A stretch of 64,000 nt of DNA, taken from NCBI GenBank assembly GCA_032622095.1, contig CP136061.1, forward strand, positions 174,495,692-174,559,691. Reading direction: 5' to 3'. Shown piece after piece: positions 22,385 through 35,464 of the stretch (positions within the stretch are counted from its first letter, which is position 1; each line of letters begins with the position of its first letter). The position numbers and the translations under genes were made by a program. This DNA comes from Siphonodentalium dalli. Lineage: Eukaryota > Mollusca > Scaphopoda > Gadilida > Siphonodentaliidae. The notes below the pieces were generated by a model. The model saw nothing but the letters and a program-made list of their open reading frames with translations, made no database searches and was not told where the DNA came from.

Positions 22385-22658
22385 GAATTTCAAGAATTTG
22401 TTGAACAAAATCAACTCAATGAAACTCCACCACAGCCAGATACTTCAAACAAGAAATATGAAAATTACTTAGATATGCTGTCTGTGAATGATATGTCCCA
22501 AATCTGTCATACTTATCAGACAATTTTCACAGGCATCACTAAGGAGCTCTGGTTGCCAGGAACAACAGAGCCACCAACTGATATAGACATTGTGTCACCA
22601 TTTTTAAGTTTATATTCTGTTGGCTCGAATGTTTTGAGAAACACTCATCACCTCATTG
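22385..22658 (+). CDS. MDN1: MDN1 exon 4
   Basis: The exon has 274 bases from 'ttgcag' to the consensus donor 'gtaagt'. It enters in phase 0 and leaves with one base over. It reads 'EFQEFVEQNQLNETPP', then 'KYENYLDMLSVNDMSQICHT', then 'IFTGITKELWLP', and closes 'VLRNTHHLI'. The first residues continue the FP.Y block of exon 3 directly, as in midasin, where F..DF-type text follows. The alpha-helical, Leu-rich pattern with no catalytic motif fits the stalk-like linker between the AAA ring and the acidic region. Codon use is AT-rich like the other exons. Confidence 0.85.
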
Positions 22659-23122
22659 GTAAGTGCAACCACATTTTAGTCTTTGTTTTCCTACCATCTT
22701 CACTATTAACATGATTTCTCACAAATTTTCTAATGCTGCCTCGATTTATATCCTTGTGCGACGGCACAAATGCCATATAGACAAACCCAGTAGCCAAAGA
22801 CCCAATATGCATATTACCAATGTCACAGCCCACAGCCAGCACTGACATGTGATAGCATCACCATCAAAGCGGACATTGCTAAATCCACATGGTTAATTCT
22901 TCCTGTTCATGTCATTGTCAAAAATAACACACAATGCTGATTTATGATTGTTGAGAACAGTTTCCTCTACTGTTGGTGGTGGTATGATAAATTGTTGGTA
23001 CACTTATTTACCTGCAGATTTGACTTGATGTCTCATAAAAATTACTGCACCTACAATATAACTTTTATGCAGACACGCAGTGCCAAATGACACCACCCTT
23101 TAATACACTGTTTAACCCTTTC
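22659..23122. other. Intron sequence, no gene seen
   Basis: This is the start of the 2.6 kb intron. The words 'gacccaatatgcatattacc' (22800) and 'aacccaatatgcatattacc' (8928) show that an old repeat is shared with intron 1. Confidence 0.45.
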
Positions 23123-24662
23123 GGGGTCATCTCAAAACTACTATCGGGAAATCAGCCTATTTCCCGATACCATATATATACAGTTATCGGGAAATTATCG
23201 GGAAATGACGCAACGTTTTTCAGGAAATTATCGGAATATTTACTTAGTCTATCGGGATTCTATCGGAGTTTAATTTCATTTTGGAGTATCATATTCCGAA
23301 AACAACACCGCATGTTGTTTGGAAAGTTTCTGTATCGGGATTACTCGGGACTTTTATCGGGAATATATGTTTTATAGGCCTATCTTTATAATTGATTTAA
23401 TAGTTTCCTAATATGAGAAATCGTCAGTATAAAGTTTTACAGTATCGGGGAACACGTACGTGTCATAGAACTATTATGTATACTGTTGTGATCAGTGGGT
23501 GCTACGTAAAATATCGGTATTTTACCCGGACAATACACCCCACCCATCGGGAAATCTTCAAAATCAAGTCGCAGGGAGCATACCCAAATATGTATGCAAT
23601 TGTATACTATCTTCAAAGCTTGTGTTTGTAATATGTTTAAATACCTCCTACTTTTAAATATGGAGGAAATCAAGATATATATTTATGGCAAATGCAATCG
23701 CGAATCGCCGATGACTCAATTAAAGCATGCACAATCAAGTGCAGTCTTAACATGAGATGTCGTATGTTCTATTTTTAGCCCGATTCCAGGAATTGGGGTC
23801 ATCAATATTTACGTTTCTGGGAACAACACATGTGGCATTGCAGAGTATATACCGGTATAGGTCCCATATATATAATATATGCAGTCATGCGTGAATTCAC
23901 TTGATCATGCCTGTCTTGAAGAAGACAAATCATTATCAGATTTCATACAGTGAACGGAGGGGGGGGGGGGGGGGGGGGTGGGGTGGGGGTAGATCGATCA
24001 TGCAGTGCAGTGCAAAAGTTATAAATACGCGAAGCCATCATAAAATTTAACTGACAATTAAACGTATGCATCGGCTACTTTTTGTAGGCCTATATACTCT
24101 ACATTAATTTCGTTTTTTGTAATTACTACTAATTATAAATAGGCTGCATTGATAATTTTGATAAGTTGAACATAGGCTAATTGTGTTGACAGTGTTGAAT
24201 TTTACGATTGCATCATCAAGGTCAAGGTAACACGATGCGATTTGTTTCAAAACTTGAAACGTGTAGAGTTTTAATTCTTTTAAACAAGCTTCCACCCCAA
24301 TAAAAATGTGCTTACAAAGGAAGCTGTGGGCGAATCCAAAAGTAATGACAACATATTAAACCGGAAACAGAAACACTGAAATAAACAAAACAACATGCTC
24401 GATTCATCGATTATCAAAACAGACATAATTGTTCTTGAAATAAATGGTTAAATTATCGGAAAGTTATCGGCAATACGCTACTTACATTACTTTCGGAAAG
24501 TTATCGTGAATTTTTCGGGAAATCAGCGTGTTATCGGAATATTTAGATGCTGTATCGGAATATTTTCAGGAAATGGTGACCGCTCTATCGGGAAATTTAG
24601 AAGATAGTTTTGAGTTATCGGGATATTTATCGGGATCCCGATAGTAGTTTTGAGATGACCCC
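23123..24662. mobile_element. Family A element: GGGGTCATCTC ends, ATCGGGAAAT subterminal repeats
   Basis: A 27-base perfect terminal inverted repeat begins GGGGTCATCTCAAAACTACT. The flanks read TTC (23120-23122) and TTA (24663-24665), consistent with a mutated 3-base duplication. Subterminal 'tatcgggaaat' words fill about 23140-23350 and 24445-24640. A poly-G run (about 23959-23978) lies inside. Two more copies begin at 44804 and 63760. No transposase is readable; a short frame around 'PIPGIGVINIYVSGNN' is shared with the copy at 50569-50797. It is non-autonomous. Confidence 0.85.
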
Positions 24663-25005
24663 TTAAATAAGTTACTATCAGTTACAATTCTTTGACTTTA
24701 TCTTCTAAAATTTAATAGCGTAGATATTCAGAACCTGTGCTTAATTATTGACTCATTTACACAATACTAGTACAATGTTCATAGTTGATTGATGGCATGC
24801 TACACTAGATTTAATACAAGTGTGCCAAGTGGGGATATGCACTTGGCGACGACCCATCTCTTGTGGAATGAACTCAGCTTTCAATGTGAACTACAAACAG
24901 TGAACTGATCATTCTGGAATCTATATTTTATTTATGAATTAAAATTACAACATGTCAGTGTCAACTTGAACTTTTCAAAATCTGAGGATCACTCTCACCA
25001 ACATG

Positions 25006-25216
25006 TTAATTCTTTCATGGCTGGAGCTTCCTGAAATTTTGCACAAAACCAGGGCCAATGCATTCTCTTTTATTAGGGAACCTCGCATATATAAGAGAAT
25101 TACATTGCCCTAACAATATTTAACTTAACCTTCTAAGCCAGTGCATATATAAGAGAATGCACTGGCATAGGATCTTTAATGCTGCACCAGCGCAGCTCCC
25201 ATCATGAAAGGATTAA
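25006..25216. mobile_element. TTAA-flanked MITE
   Basis: TTAA at 25006-25009 and 25213-25216 bounds inverted ends 'ttctttcatggctggagct' and 'agctcccatcatgaaagga'. The 211-base size and TTAA target suggest a piggyBac-type or Kolobok-type miniature element. The centre carries 'catatataagagaat' twice. Another copy, split by the element at 58009, spans 57983-58008 plus 61699-61740. Confidence 0.7.
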
Positions 25217-25258
25217 GGTTAGATGTTCCTTCAACATGCTAATTCTACTTAATTGCAG

Positions 25259-25323
25259 ACAACAGAATTGACAGAGAACTACTTGGTGGTCATATGGTTG
25301 TTGCCTCAGCTTTTATGAAGCAG
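25259..25323 (+). CDS. MDN1: MDN1 exon 5
   Basis: This 65-base exon lies between 'aattgcag' and 'gtgggt'. Two bases complete the codon left by exon 4 (GAC, Asp), giving 'DNRIDRELLGGHMVVASAFM' followed by KQ, and it leaves in phase 0. It is too short to recognise alone. It is called because the phase works on both sides and the text links exon 4 to the well-recognised exon 6 without a gap. Confidence 0.75.
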
Positions 25324-25929
25324 GTGGGTTATATATATTTCCATATAGCAAATAGCACCTTCCAAATTGTGTCAACATTATCTGCGAAATATGCGCGATC
25401 TAAAGTTATTTGTGCACCCGCATAGAATTTGTGTAATTGAGAGCGAAACAGCCTTCTTAAAAATATTGGTACAATGATCAAGAGTAAACATTAAATTTCC
25501 AATCCAAGCATCTATATCTATATTTACGAATGTCTGTCTGTGTTCTATAGAAATTCACAGGTGAAGGTAACTTTTTACGAGAAAGATAATGGTGCAGGTT
25601 AGAATTTTCTCAGGGGCAGAAAAAGGGGAGGTGTAGAACAAATTTTGACGCCAATTGCCACGAAACTTATATATAATCATCTCCATGATATGAGGAATCT
25701 AAAGGTGTGGTTTAAATATGTCAAAAGTGGCGTCGTTCGAGTCAGGGATGCGGAAGTGGATAGGGGCACCAAAATTTATAAAACTAATTTTAGAGCCGAT
25801 TTCCACCAAATTAATATATATCCTTCTCCATAATACAAGAAATCTAATTGTTTGATTTAATGACGCCAAATCAGTGTTGTTTTGGATGAGAGATTAGGGG
25901 AGGTTGGCACTAAATTTGATAAGAATGGG
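25324..25929. repeat. Intron start, then repeat family X copy 2
   Basis: About 25324-25600 is plain intron. About 25640-25929 matches family X at 1-269 ('aatcatctccatgatatg', 'ttccaccaaattaatata'). The family X sequence continues at 28004 after the inserted element. Confidence 0.65.
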
Positions 25930-25932
25930 TTA

Positions 25933-28000
25933 GGGACCTTGTCAAAACTAAAACGGTAATACCGCCGGTATTACTGCTTGAGAGGTATTACCGGCGGTAT
26001 TACCAATGGAAAATTACCGGTGGAATTACCAGTCGATTTAAGAAAAATAACCGGTAAAATTACATGTAAAATAACCGGTAGAACACTATAAATTACCGAT
26101 AAAATTACCGGTGAAATTACCGGTAAAACTACCGGTGAAATTACCGGTAAAATTACTGGTGAAATTACCGGTAACATGGTGCGAAACGTTGTTTCAGCCA
26201 TCCAATGGGTCTGGGTGAATCGCCGAGTGATCTATAATAGCCCGGTCAGGCTTAAATAGACTGATCGGTCTTCCACAGTCAGCATGCATCTGGGAAGAGG
26301 GGATTCACTCTAAACTGTTCTATAATTATACCCCCACGTCCGTCCGTCATGCTTTCTCCCTCCTTATGTCCGACCTCATAACTCGAACAACTATGAACCG
26401 ATTTCAATTTTTTTGTATGCAATCTCCTTAGCACTGCCTCTCCGCATGATGCCAATTGCGGTTCGGTTCGACTTTTTTTTTTTTAAGTTACGCCTAATTT
26501 TTGACTTAGAAAAAATTCTGTCCGACTTAATAACTTTAACAAATATGAACCGATTTAAATAATTTTTGGTATACATGCTTCTCACAATACCCTCTCTACA
26601 TGATGTGGCTAGGGATTGGCTCAGACAGTTTTTCGTAATATTACATTTTATTTTCGACTTATTTTTACTTAGAAAATTCTGTTAACTTATTAACAAATAT
26701 GAACCAATTTGAATAATTTTTCCTATGTGACACCATATTGATATTATTAGTCCGAATTTTTCTTTAAAGTTAAAAATCTTTTTTGTTGGGTTTACAGATA
26801 ATGCGGGTTGAATTTGCCACGGTGGGGGTATGCTAGCACTCGAGTGCACACCTTTTGTTAACTTTCAACCAATACTTAAAAATTTAGAGGTCCCTCTATT
26901 ACAACAGTGAGCAATGTGCCAGTAAGACCGATCAATCTATTTAACTCAATTGGGCTATTATAGATATATCAGTGGTTCACCCAGACTTGTCCAACTGATT
27001 TTGGAGAATATATATAAGCAACAAGCGAAATGATTAAAAAAGTATTTATTAAATAAATAATCATCAATTTCGAATAGTTCATCAGCTCCTTGCTAACAGT
27101 GTTGAAAACGGACCACGTGGGATTACCATCGAAAACATCCACAATAGGTGATTTACTTCTCATTGCATTGTAGTTTTAGAATTTTTCCACCAATAATGTG
27201 TAGGGAAAACTGCAGATAACTGTTTTAGGCATATTACAGTCCAATATTTTCGACTCTTGGTAGATGAACCTTTAACTAAAACATAAATCTGACTTTCAAA
27301 ATGGCCTGTCAATTGCGAAATGTCAAGTTCAACTTCCAGAGAATCGAAAATCCAAATAACAAAATCAATCGGAAAATTCTCAAAACAGCGTACAAAGTAG
27401 GCCTATAGTCCTAGTACAACTCCATGATATTACATTATTACTCAGTTCAGTACATCAATAGCGATTCTAAATTTCCAAGTTGTTGAAAATGGTAGATTTG
27501 TAACATAAGTCGCCGTTAACAAAACAAATGAGAAACACATGGACTGTTTACCTATTTTGCCATGATCAGAAAAAGTTGCGGTCCCACGTTGACATCACGA
27601 TTCTTTGTGCACATAAAACTGAGTCGCTTTTGAGTTTTAGTTTGTGATTGTTAAAAACTCTATTTTTACGCTATGAGCTGGTGTTGCATGGGGAAGGGGC
27701 GGGGACTAAATAGGCCTACTGTGTTTTTAGGAATGGATTAGGTGGGCCTAATTTAATTTGGGGTGGGGGTGTAGGCCTGTATGTGCGTTGGTTATACATA
27801 TGTAGGCTACTGTGAAATTACCGATGAAATTACCGGTGAAATTACGAGTGAAATTACCGGTGAAATTACCAGTGAAATTAACAGTAAATTACCGATAGAA
27901 AAGGGTGAAATTACCGATTTTGGCATTATTTTACCTCCATATAATACCGCCTCTAGAGGTAATACCGGCGGTATTACAGTTTTAGTTTTGACAAGGTCCC
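25933..28000. mobile_element. Family B2 element: GGGACCTTGTC ends, ATTACCGGT arrays
   Basis: Terminal inverted repeats of 42 bases with one mismatch begin GGGACCTTGTCAAAACTAAA. The target duplication is TTA (25930-25932 and 28001-28003). Just inside, 'gaaattaccggt' words are repeated: about a dozen at 26000-26175 and eight or so at 27815-27915, in the same direction at both ends. It lies in the middle of a family X repeat and contains a 'ccgtccgtc' repeat (26325-26860). Reading frames of 76-87 codons across the arrays are repeat translations, not genes. Related partial copies are at 40341-40848 and 62500-62890. Confidence 0.85.
26325..26860. repeat. 'tacccccacgtccgtccgtc' repeat inside the B2 element
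   Basis: Bounded by 'attatacccccacg' and 'cggtgggggtatgctagc', it contains three units with 'aacaaatatgaaccgattt'. The enclosing element is therefore older than this insertion, or acquired it before it moved. Confidence 0.6.
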
Positions 28001-28003
28001 TTA

Positions 28004-28490
28004 AGTTTCTGATTGCCACCACACTTATCATCCCCATGGTATGAGGAGTCTAATGGTGTAGCTTAAATCTATGAAAAGTGGCATTATTCTAGTCAGGGGT
28101 GCACTAAAAGGGAGAGGGGGCACCAAAATTGATACACAATATTTTTACCGCCAAATTCCACCAAATTGATACACATTCTTATATATGATACGAGGAGTCT
28201 AATCGTGTGATTTAAAGATGCCATATTGGTGCTGTTTGGGTGAGAGATGGGGGTTGGGTGGACACTAAATTTGATAAAAACTTGTTTAGCACCAAACTTA
28301 TAAATAATCATTTCCATGATATCAAGATTCTAATTATGTGGTTAAGGGTACAATATGTTTAGCGCCGATTTCCACCATATTGATACATATTCTCCATGAT
28401 ACGAGAAATCTAATCGTGTGGTTTAGATACGCCAAATTGGTGCCGTTTGGGTGAGAGATATGGGGGCCCTAAATATGATATGAATTTGTA
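28004..28490. repeat. Repeat family X, continuation after the B2 insertion
   Basis: It carries the same phrases as 1-269 ('gaggagtctaatggtgt', 'caccaaattgatacacat') in two tandem units of about 250 bases. It continues the copy broken at 25930. Confidence 0.7.
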
Positions 28491-30045
28491 TACTCGCCAA
28501 TTTTATTCCATAAATTAAACTACCTCATATCGCTCAGAATATAACACTTTAACGCTTTTAACTCCCATCGTTCCGTTTCCAGTGTGGCTTTTTTAAATCA
28601 CACACTGATGTGATATGCCGTCACACCGGAATACCCTTGCGTAAATAAGTTTATCTACTTTCGTCCTCAGAACAACATCATTTCTAATCATTCGTCTATT
28701 TTATGATGGACTCTGTTCACATTTAAAGCATCTAGCTTGGTGAACGACACTCTATATGAGGATTATACATTATTTTATGCCTCGTAAATTGGCTAGAGTA
28801 TGTCCTCAATTTACCAGAGATTTTCGTCTTTGTCCGTGGAAAAAAATGGCGGAATATTCCCTGTGCAGTATAGCCTACATTGGCTCCAGTACCTTATAGA
28901 TCAAGATCAAGGAACAGAAAGTCTCCAGTGCTGGTGCCAGTATGGTATAGACTAGACACGGACTTATTCTCGGGCTGGAGTTCAGCAGAATCATTCCCTT
29001 GAAGACTCATAATGGAGAAAAGGGACAGTCCACATTGCTGGTGCCTCTAGGCCTAGATACAGGACTCGTCCATTTTTCACTCGGACGGTAACTGAAGCTG
29101 ATGTAGAATCAGAACAACGCTCAAATTGTGGCGAAAGGCCGATGGAGAGCGATACAATAAAATCTCTATTCGAATTCAAACTCCTATTTGTATCAGCTCC
29201 TGATTTCGTATCAGAACGCTTAATCAAGGCGAAAAGGCCGAAGAAGAGCGATACAGTACAATCTCTATATTCCTCATAAATCTAATATGAGAGAATTTGA
29301 TACGGATAATGTGCTTCAAGTTGATATATAACAAAATTCAGCAAAGAAAAGCGCATGCAATCAGACTATCAGCTATATTAGATGTTGACACTCATTGTGA
29401 CAGTCACTCTGGTAACAGTGACCATGGTGGGGAATCACGTGGTTTCGAGTTGATGAGTACCACGCATTCAAAATGGCCGAAGCGACAGAAAACACAACGA
29501 GAAACGAAGAAAAAGGTAATAAACTAGGATATGACATATTTCATATTATTTTGGCAGCTACGAGCATATGCTACATTATTTTTCAAACAAGTTGATACCT
29601 CATGTCTGTCCAAACTCACATTTGTTTGCTCTAACATTCTGACCAAAAGTCGTCAGTCGGAGGATTTTCCACGATGTGTTACACATGAACATTTTCTATT
29701 TTCATGCTTTTACTCTGCTTGGACCAAAAGTATTGTTACTATGTTGTGTTTATTGAAAGAAAGCACATTTAGTCGGCAATATATTGAACCCTACTTTTAA
29801 AATATGTATTTTCTTTGTGAATCGTAGCTTTTTAATTAGTGATGAGTGTACACGCACCACAATTAAGTGATGTGTTACCACGAACTTGTTCAGAATCGAT
29901 TGAATAAATGAGACAACCGGCTTACAGCGAAGTTTTCAAGAGGAGTTCAGCAAATTAGGTCTGAACCATCCATATAGGCAAGGTGCAGGCCTAATTTACA
30001 GGAATTTCGCTATAAACTGATTCGACTTGAAGATTATATATATAC
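28491..30045. other. Low-repeat intron stretch with a possible small exon-like segment
   Basis: Nothing here is repeated elsewhere in the window. At 29472-29514, 'aaaatggccgaagcgacag' opens a short frame (MAEATENTTRNEEK) that ends at a 'gtaata' donor-like site. This would suit a first coding exon of a nested gene, but the frame is only 14 codons and no partner exon was found. The flanking frames at 29297 and 29531 have no known motif. Confidence 0.25.
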
Positions 30046-31960
30046 TAGCAGGTGACCCGACTTCGTCCGAGCTTTGAAAAGTTTCCCTAGGTAGTAAGTT
30101 TGCACTCAATCGGTAGGGCCGTTTTCGAGTCTATAACGGACACACACATACATATATATCATTTGTGGGTACCCGTTTCAAGGTGAAGGTCACCTCGGGT
30201 GGAAAAACTGACCCGATGAAAATCTCCCCCATTCCTAGGAACCCCTAAGTACGAACACAGACATAAGGATCACACAACACGCTCATGTCTGGACACAGAC
30301 ACAACACGCTCATGTCTGGACACAGCCACGCTCTTTATCAATGACACTGCGGATACAAACGCTATTTAACTATCACGCGATTAACCCCACAATTCCAAGA
30401 CGGCGGCAGTGGGAATGGAGAATGAGTGCTCAGAGCTTCTCAAAAGCAATGCGACGACACTTCATCTGGGTTTTTACCCTTAGATAGGAAGTTTGGTCGA
30501 AATCCGTCCGGCAGTTTTCCCGGCCATAGCTAATAGACAAACAGAATTCCCAAAATATATATTAGACTAGCCGATGAGCCCGACGTTGACCGGGCTATTC
30601 AAAAACCAAATTTCAAGTCGATAGCTCTACCCAGCCCGACATTGTCCGGGCTATTAAAGAACCAAATAAAATTCGTATCCGGGGCAAGATACATTCACAT
30701 AGCAAATTTCAAGTCGATAGCTCCACCCGTTTCCGAGATCTCGTCGCCAATACGACAACGACGACCGCCTGGTCAAACTACACACACGTACCAAGCGAAT
30801 TGCGCGATTTGACCTTGAATTGTCCATTTTGAAGGTCAAGGTCAGGTGGAGTCACGATTTGACCCGTCCAAAACACTGCCCGGACAAAAGTACCGTCGAA
30901 ATCCATCCTGTTTTACCCGATTTGACCTCGAATTGATCATTTTGAAGGTCAGTCGGGGTCACGATTCGACCCGTCCAAAACACTCAGTGGACAAAAGTAA
31001 CCCCACGTATCAAATTTCGTGGAAATCCCATCAAAATTCGCGATTTGACTTTGAATTGACCCGATTTCAAGGTCACGTCGCACGGGCAAACGAACAGGCT
31101 TACGACACTCCCCATACAAAAGTATCCCCAGACACTAATTTTCATCGAAATCCCTTGATACTCTGGCGTTCGACCTTGAAATGACCCGATGTCAAGGTCA
31201 CGTCGCACGGGCAAATTAACAGGCCCATACCACTCCACGGCTGAAAGTACCCCCACATACCAAGTTTCATCGAAATCGGTTCGGTCGTTTTCGAGTCCAT
31301 CGCGAACAGACAGACAGACACACACACAGATCTTCCAAAATCTATAATAGACTAGCCGATGAGCCCGAGGTTGTCCGGGCTATTCAAAAACCAAATTTCA
31401 AGTCGATAGCTCTACCCGTTTCCGAGCTCTGGTCTGCGCATGCGCGAAGCTGGCGTCGCACGGGCTCGGCGACCCGATAAAATTCGTATCCGGGGCAAGA
31501 TAAATTCACATACCAAATTTCAAGTCGATAGCTCCACCCGTTTCCGAGATCTGGTCTGCGCGAAGCTTGTGTCGCACGGGCTCGGCGACCCGATCAAATT
31601 CGTATCCGGGGCATAATACATTCACATAGCAAATTTCAAGTCGATAGCTCCACCCGTTTCCGAGATCTCGTCTGCGCGAAGCTTGCGTCGCACGGGCTCG
31701 GCGACCCGATAAAATTTGTATCCGGGGCAAGATACATTCACATAGCAAATTTCAAGTCGATAGCTCCACCCGTTTCCGAGATCTCGTCTGCGCATGCGCT
31801 GTACGGGCGTCGCACGGGCTCGCCAATACAACTTTGACGACCGCCTGGTCAAACTACACACACGTACCAAGTTTCGTCCCGATCGGTCGAGAATCGTAGA
31901 TTTGTATTAATGACATACATACAGACAGACATACAGACAGAGGTCTTCAAAATATATAGG
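30046..31960. repeat. 'gactagccgatgagcccga' repeat with tandem 120-base units
   Basis: The region starts 'gcaggtgacccgacttcgtc' and holds repeated 'caaatttcaagtcgatagct' units at about 30611, 30705, 31394, 31526, 31631 and 31746. These are spaced by roughly 105-130 bases and separated by 'gcgtcgcacgggctcgg'. Blocks of 'ttgaccttgaattg' follow. 'gactagccgatgagcccga' occurs at 30566 and 31352. It ends with 'acagacagacatacagacag'. Frames of about 60-113 codons follow the repeats. Confidence 0.65.
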
Positions 31961-32013
31961 AGATATCACCAAATTACGGTACTGTTCAATTGGGATAATA
32001 AATTATACCCTAG

Positions 32014-32577
32014 ATGTGAAGCATGTGGTTAAGTTATATATATGCTACTGGTGCTATTAATACTGAATTGGTCACTCTCATTTTTTTGGTGATAAAAGGT
32101 ACCCAGGTTCTGAAAAATGTGACAAAGGTACACGGGTTGGGGGGCGGGGGGGGGGAATTGTGATAAAGGTACCCAGGTTGGGAATAATCGAATCTCAAAT
32201 TAAACGAGATTTAAATAATTCTTTGCTGGAAATTCGTTAAAAAGCATGTGGTAAAGTTATATATCTGCTACTGGTGCTATTAATGCTGAATTGGTCACTC
32301 TCATTTTTTTTTTGGTGATAAAGGTACTCAGCTTCTGAAAATTGTGACAAAGGCTCCCAGGTTGGGAAAAATCGTAATAATTAGGTACCCAGGTTCATCA
32401 AATCTCAAATTAAACGAGAATTAATTATATTTGCTGGAAATTTGTATGGTTTTAAGCTGTTGCTTTCAGTTTTAAATTGTTTGAACTGCTATAAATTGAA
32501 AGAATGTAATCAACTAATGTATCCTAATGTATACCCTGTCGACTGCAGACGAACCTGGATACCTTTATCACAAAAAC
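32014..32577. repeat. 'ggtgataaaggtacccaggtt' direct repeats with an inverted end
   Basis: Two long direct units (about 32030-32235 and 32250-32440) carry 'gctactggtgctattaat' and 'ggtcactctcattttttt'. The stretch 32550-32575 is an inverted short copy ('aacctggatacctttatcac'). A poly-G run lies at 32137-32156. Confidence 0.65.
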
Positions 32578-32738
32578 CGGTGAGACTGGCCAATTCAGCG
32601 CTAGTAATGGTCTTTGATCACCATTTTGTAATGAGTGTAATGACCGTAAGAAATGTTTGACCATAAAATAACACGAAATAATGTCACAAACATATTCTTA
32701 CGTAGGATTTGTGATTTTTTTTCTTCAGATGAAATGCC

Positions 32739-32956
32739 TGAGAACAAGTCAGCAGCGTTTCCGCCTGGACAGCTGCAGGTCCGTCCCACTGTTGAGTGCG
32801 GATATTTTTGTGCACGGGATTCCATGGATGAAACTACTCAGGCTCGAAGACCCCGTGCTATCGTATGATTACATAATTGGATCAAAGAACACCCAATTGC
32901 CGAGTCGGGACATTTTTATGCACGGGATTTTCGTGGATGAAACTACTCAATGTTGA
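32739..32956 (+). other. Exon-like segment with an internal duplication, unrecognised
   Basis: After 'tttttttcttcag' a frame reads 'EMPENKSAAFPPGQLQVRP' and 'CARDSMDETTQARRP', then stops at 32866-32868. A second stretch (about 32892-32950) repeats the DNA 'atttttgtgcacgggattcc' and 'gatgaaactactca' with changes. The phase does not fit between MDN1 exons 5 and 6, so it is not part of that gene as read. It could be a relic exon or a transposon piece next to the element at 33004. Confidence 0.25.
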
Positions 32957-35464
32957 TCATTTATCTTATTGCTGTATTATCATTTGTTTTGAGTTTGATG
33001 TAAGGGACCGTAGCGAAATGCAAAAACCGATACCGACCGTTAGCCGATGTACATCGGTTAAATCATCGGTCGACCGATGAGACCGACGTGAAAAACGACC
33101 GATGGTTCGACCGATGGCGTACATCGGTCGACCGATGACGACATTCAAAATCACTGATGGTTGACCGATGGACTTAAATTACGACGCCATAACGTCATGT
33201 TCGTAAGCCAGTGCTATGACTATCGCTCTTCGCATCCAGATAAACGTACAGGTAATAATCTGTGGACGGTCATATAATAATTCTTGGTTGGGATTTGTAT
33301 GGGTTATTTTATTCGTATTTATAAAAAAATCATATTGAATTCTATCTTGACTTTCATTATCACTTCAATTAATCCTTGTGTGCGGGAATACAAGGACTTC
33401 CTTGACGAGACGGCGCACGTGCATGGAAAAATGTTTTGTAAACACAATCATAACTGTCCGCTAAATGCAGTGTTCTTATGACAAAACATTGTATAAACAC
33501 AATTAATTGTCCTCTAAATTAGTCAAAGTGATTTGAAACACTCCGACAGGGTGATAAAATAGAAATGGAGAATAATCTAGCTCAAAGTTGTAATTTTTAC
33601 AAATGTATCCAAATTGACAACAAAAGCCGTCATTCTTATCTATTAATTAAATACAGTGACGCTCGATAGTGAAATAAATTTATCTCAGATAGAATTAAAC
33701 TGTTGTGTCCCGAACGGCAAGTACACTGCGGCCGAACGGCATGTACACCGGGGATAGATTTCTGGTTTGTATCGTCTTTTTTTCGAGTTTAAAACAAGTA
33801 TTTTATAGTAGAAATATACGAAGGTTAGTATTTTTAATTAAAGGAAATTTAAATTCGTACATAACATCGGCTTTGTGGTCATTATGACGAATCACATTTA
33901 TATTTAACCCCCCTGTTTCAACGATCTAACGCAGATTTTAATGGAACTTTGTTGTCAAACATAAAAATACCGATGCATCGTTCCCGCGCATGCCATCACG
34001 TCGACATAAACCTGTCAATCATCCCGGATTATTTAGTGAGATTTTATTCTCTGCTTTAATTGGTTGGCTGTGGGAGGAGCTTACCGATATTTTGTTCTAA
34101 TGTGGTATACTTTGACACCATAACCGAGAATTATTAAATTAAATTATTCCCATGTTTTATTCGAGTGGCTATTATATGGACAAATGAGCATATTAAATAC
34201 AACTGTGTAATATTCTCAATCCATATGTGGCATATCCATTGCCCAGTGAAAATTAACTACGAGCCCCCAGAAACTGGAAATGTGCAATATTTTACGATGT
34301 CAGCAATTTATCTGATCTTCGATTTTCACTGTTTATCTATTCGTTGCGTGATTGGCTCAATCTCGTAAAGCTCCGCCCATCGCATGTCACTCAAGTTTAC
34401 CCGGCAGATTCAAACGTTTTCCTGGTGTGTGTCGCGTTTCTATAATCTTCATGTATCGACAGATCTAATGTTAATCTCCCCAAATTACTCGCATATATGA
34501 ATCCAAGTTGCCATTCTTTGCCTATGCGAATGGGTCTCCAGACAGGCTGGGGTGGGTTTTTAATTTGGTTTATAGCTAGATGATTGCGATCTCTCGTCGA
34601 GGTTGGGGGGGGGGGCAAAGGTAGTCTATGCATCCATGCTTCCGGGCCAGACTGGAGTAGACTCTTTTTTTACGAGATCAATATTGTTACCCATTATATA
34701 TGGGGTGCTCCTCATGCAAAGGAGGGACTACAAGAACAGAACACTCTCAGAACAGAATGTACATATAACGTGTGTGGGATCTTGTAATACAGACACTCGA
34801 AATCATGTGTTTGTCAAAACGTAAACAGATTCGTGGTACCTGGCACGCGCACTGAGTAGGTATCCGTTTTCAGAGAACCCTGTCATTTTCTTAAAAAATG
34901 TTCCGGTGACTCGCTTAAATTGACCATTTTATTCTTTTGAATCACTAATTATGTTTTAGTTTGGGTAAGGATATCTTTTCTTTATTTGATTTCTTTACAA
35001 ATCACAGGTGCATGGATCTATTTTTTTTATCCCAACTAAAACGTGAGTGAGTTGGCTCTACGACAATTAGTTAAAACAACAGCTGTCGATCAAACTTAAA
35101 ATAGGCGTGTCTTTGTCGCACGAAAAATACCTAATACATAATTAGCTGATATAAATACTTCATTATCAAAGGGTGAAGGGACATGCAAACTGCAGTCCGA
35201 CCACCCTACCCGGCCTTCGGCCGGAAACGACCCAACAACTTCATTATCAGGATATGATTGATTGAAACTGCACATTTGGCATAGCATTGTGACTGTCATT
35301 TTGTGATGATTTATACCAATTACATCACAAATACCAGTCGAAAGATTTCACACCTATATCACACAGGCGTCCGTGGCACCGGTATTAACTTGATAATATG
35401 TACATAAAAAAAACATGTGTTGCTAGACCAATAGGCTTACGCGATACCGAAGTACTCAGGCGCT

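Noticed and set aside
25971-28044. Regular frames with repeats such as 'VISPVILPVIS' or 'EITGEITSEIT'
   Set aside because: They are translations of the ATTACCGGT arrays on either strand, not repeat proteins.
30046-31960. Possible CRISPR-like array because of evenly spaced repeats
   Set aside because: The spacers are themselves related to each other, the units are over 100 bases, and the setting is an animal intron.
32549-32580. Mini-exon like segment between 'gactgcag' and 'ggtgagac'
   Set aside because: It is an inverted piece of the 'ggtgataaaggtacccagg' repeat next to it.
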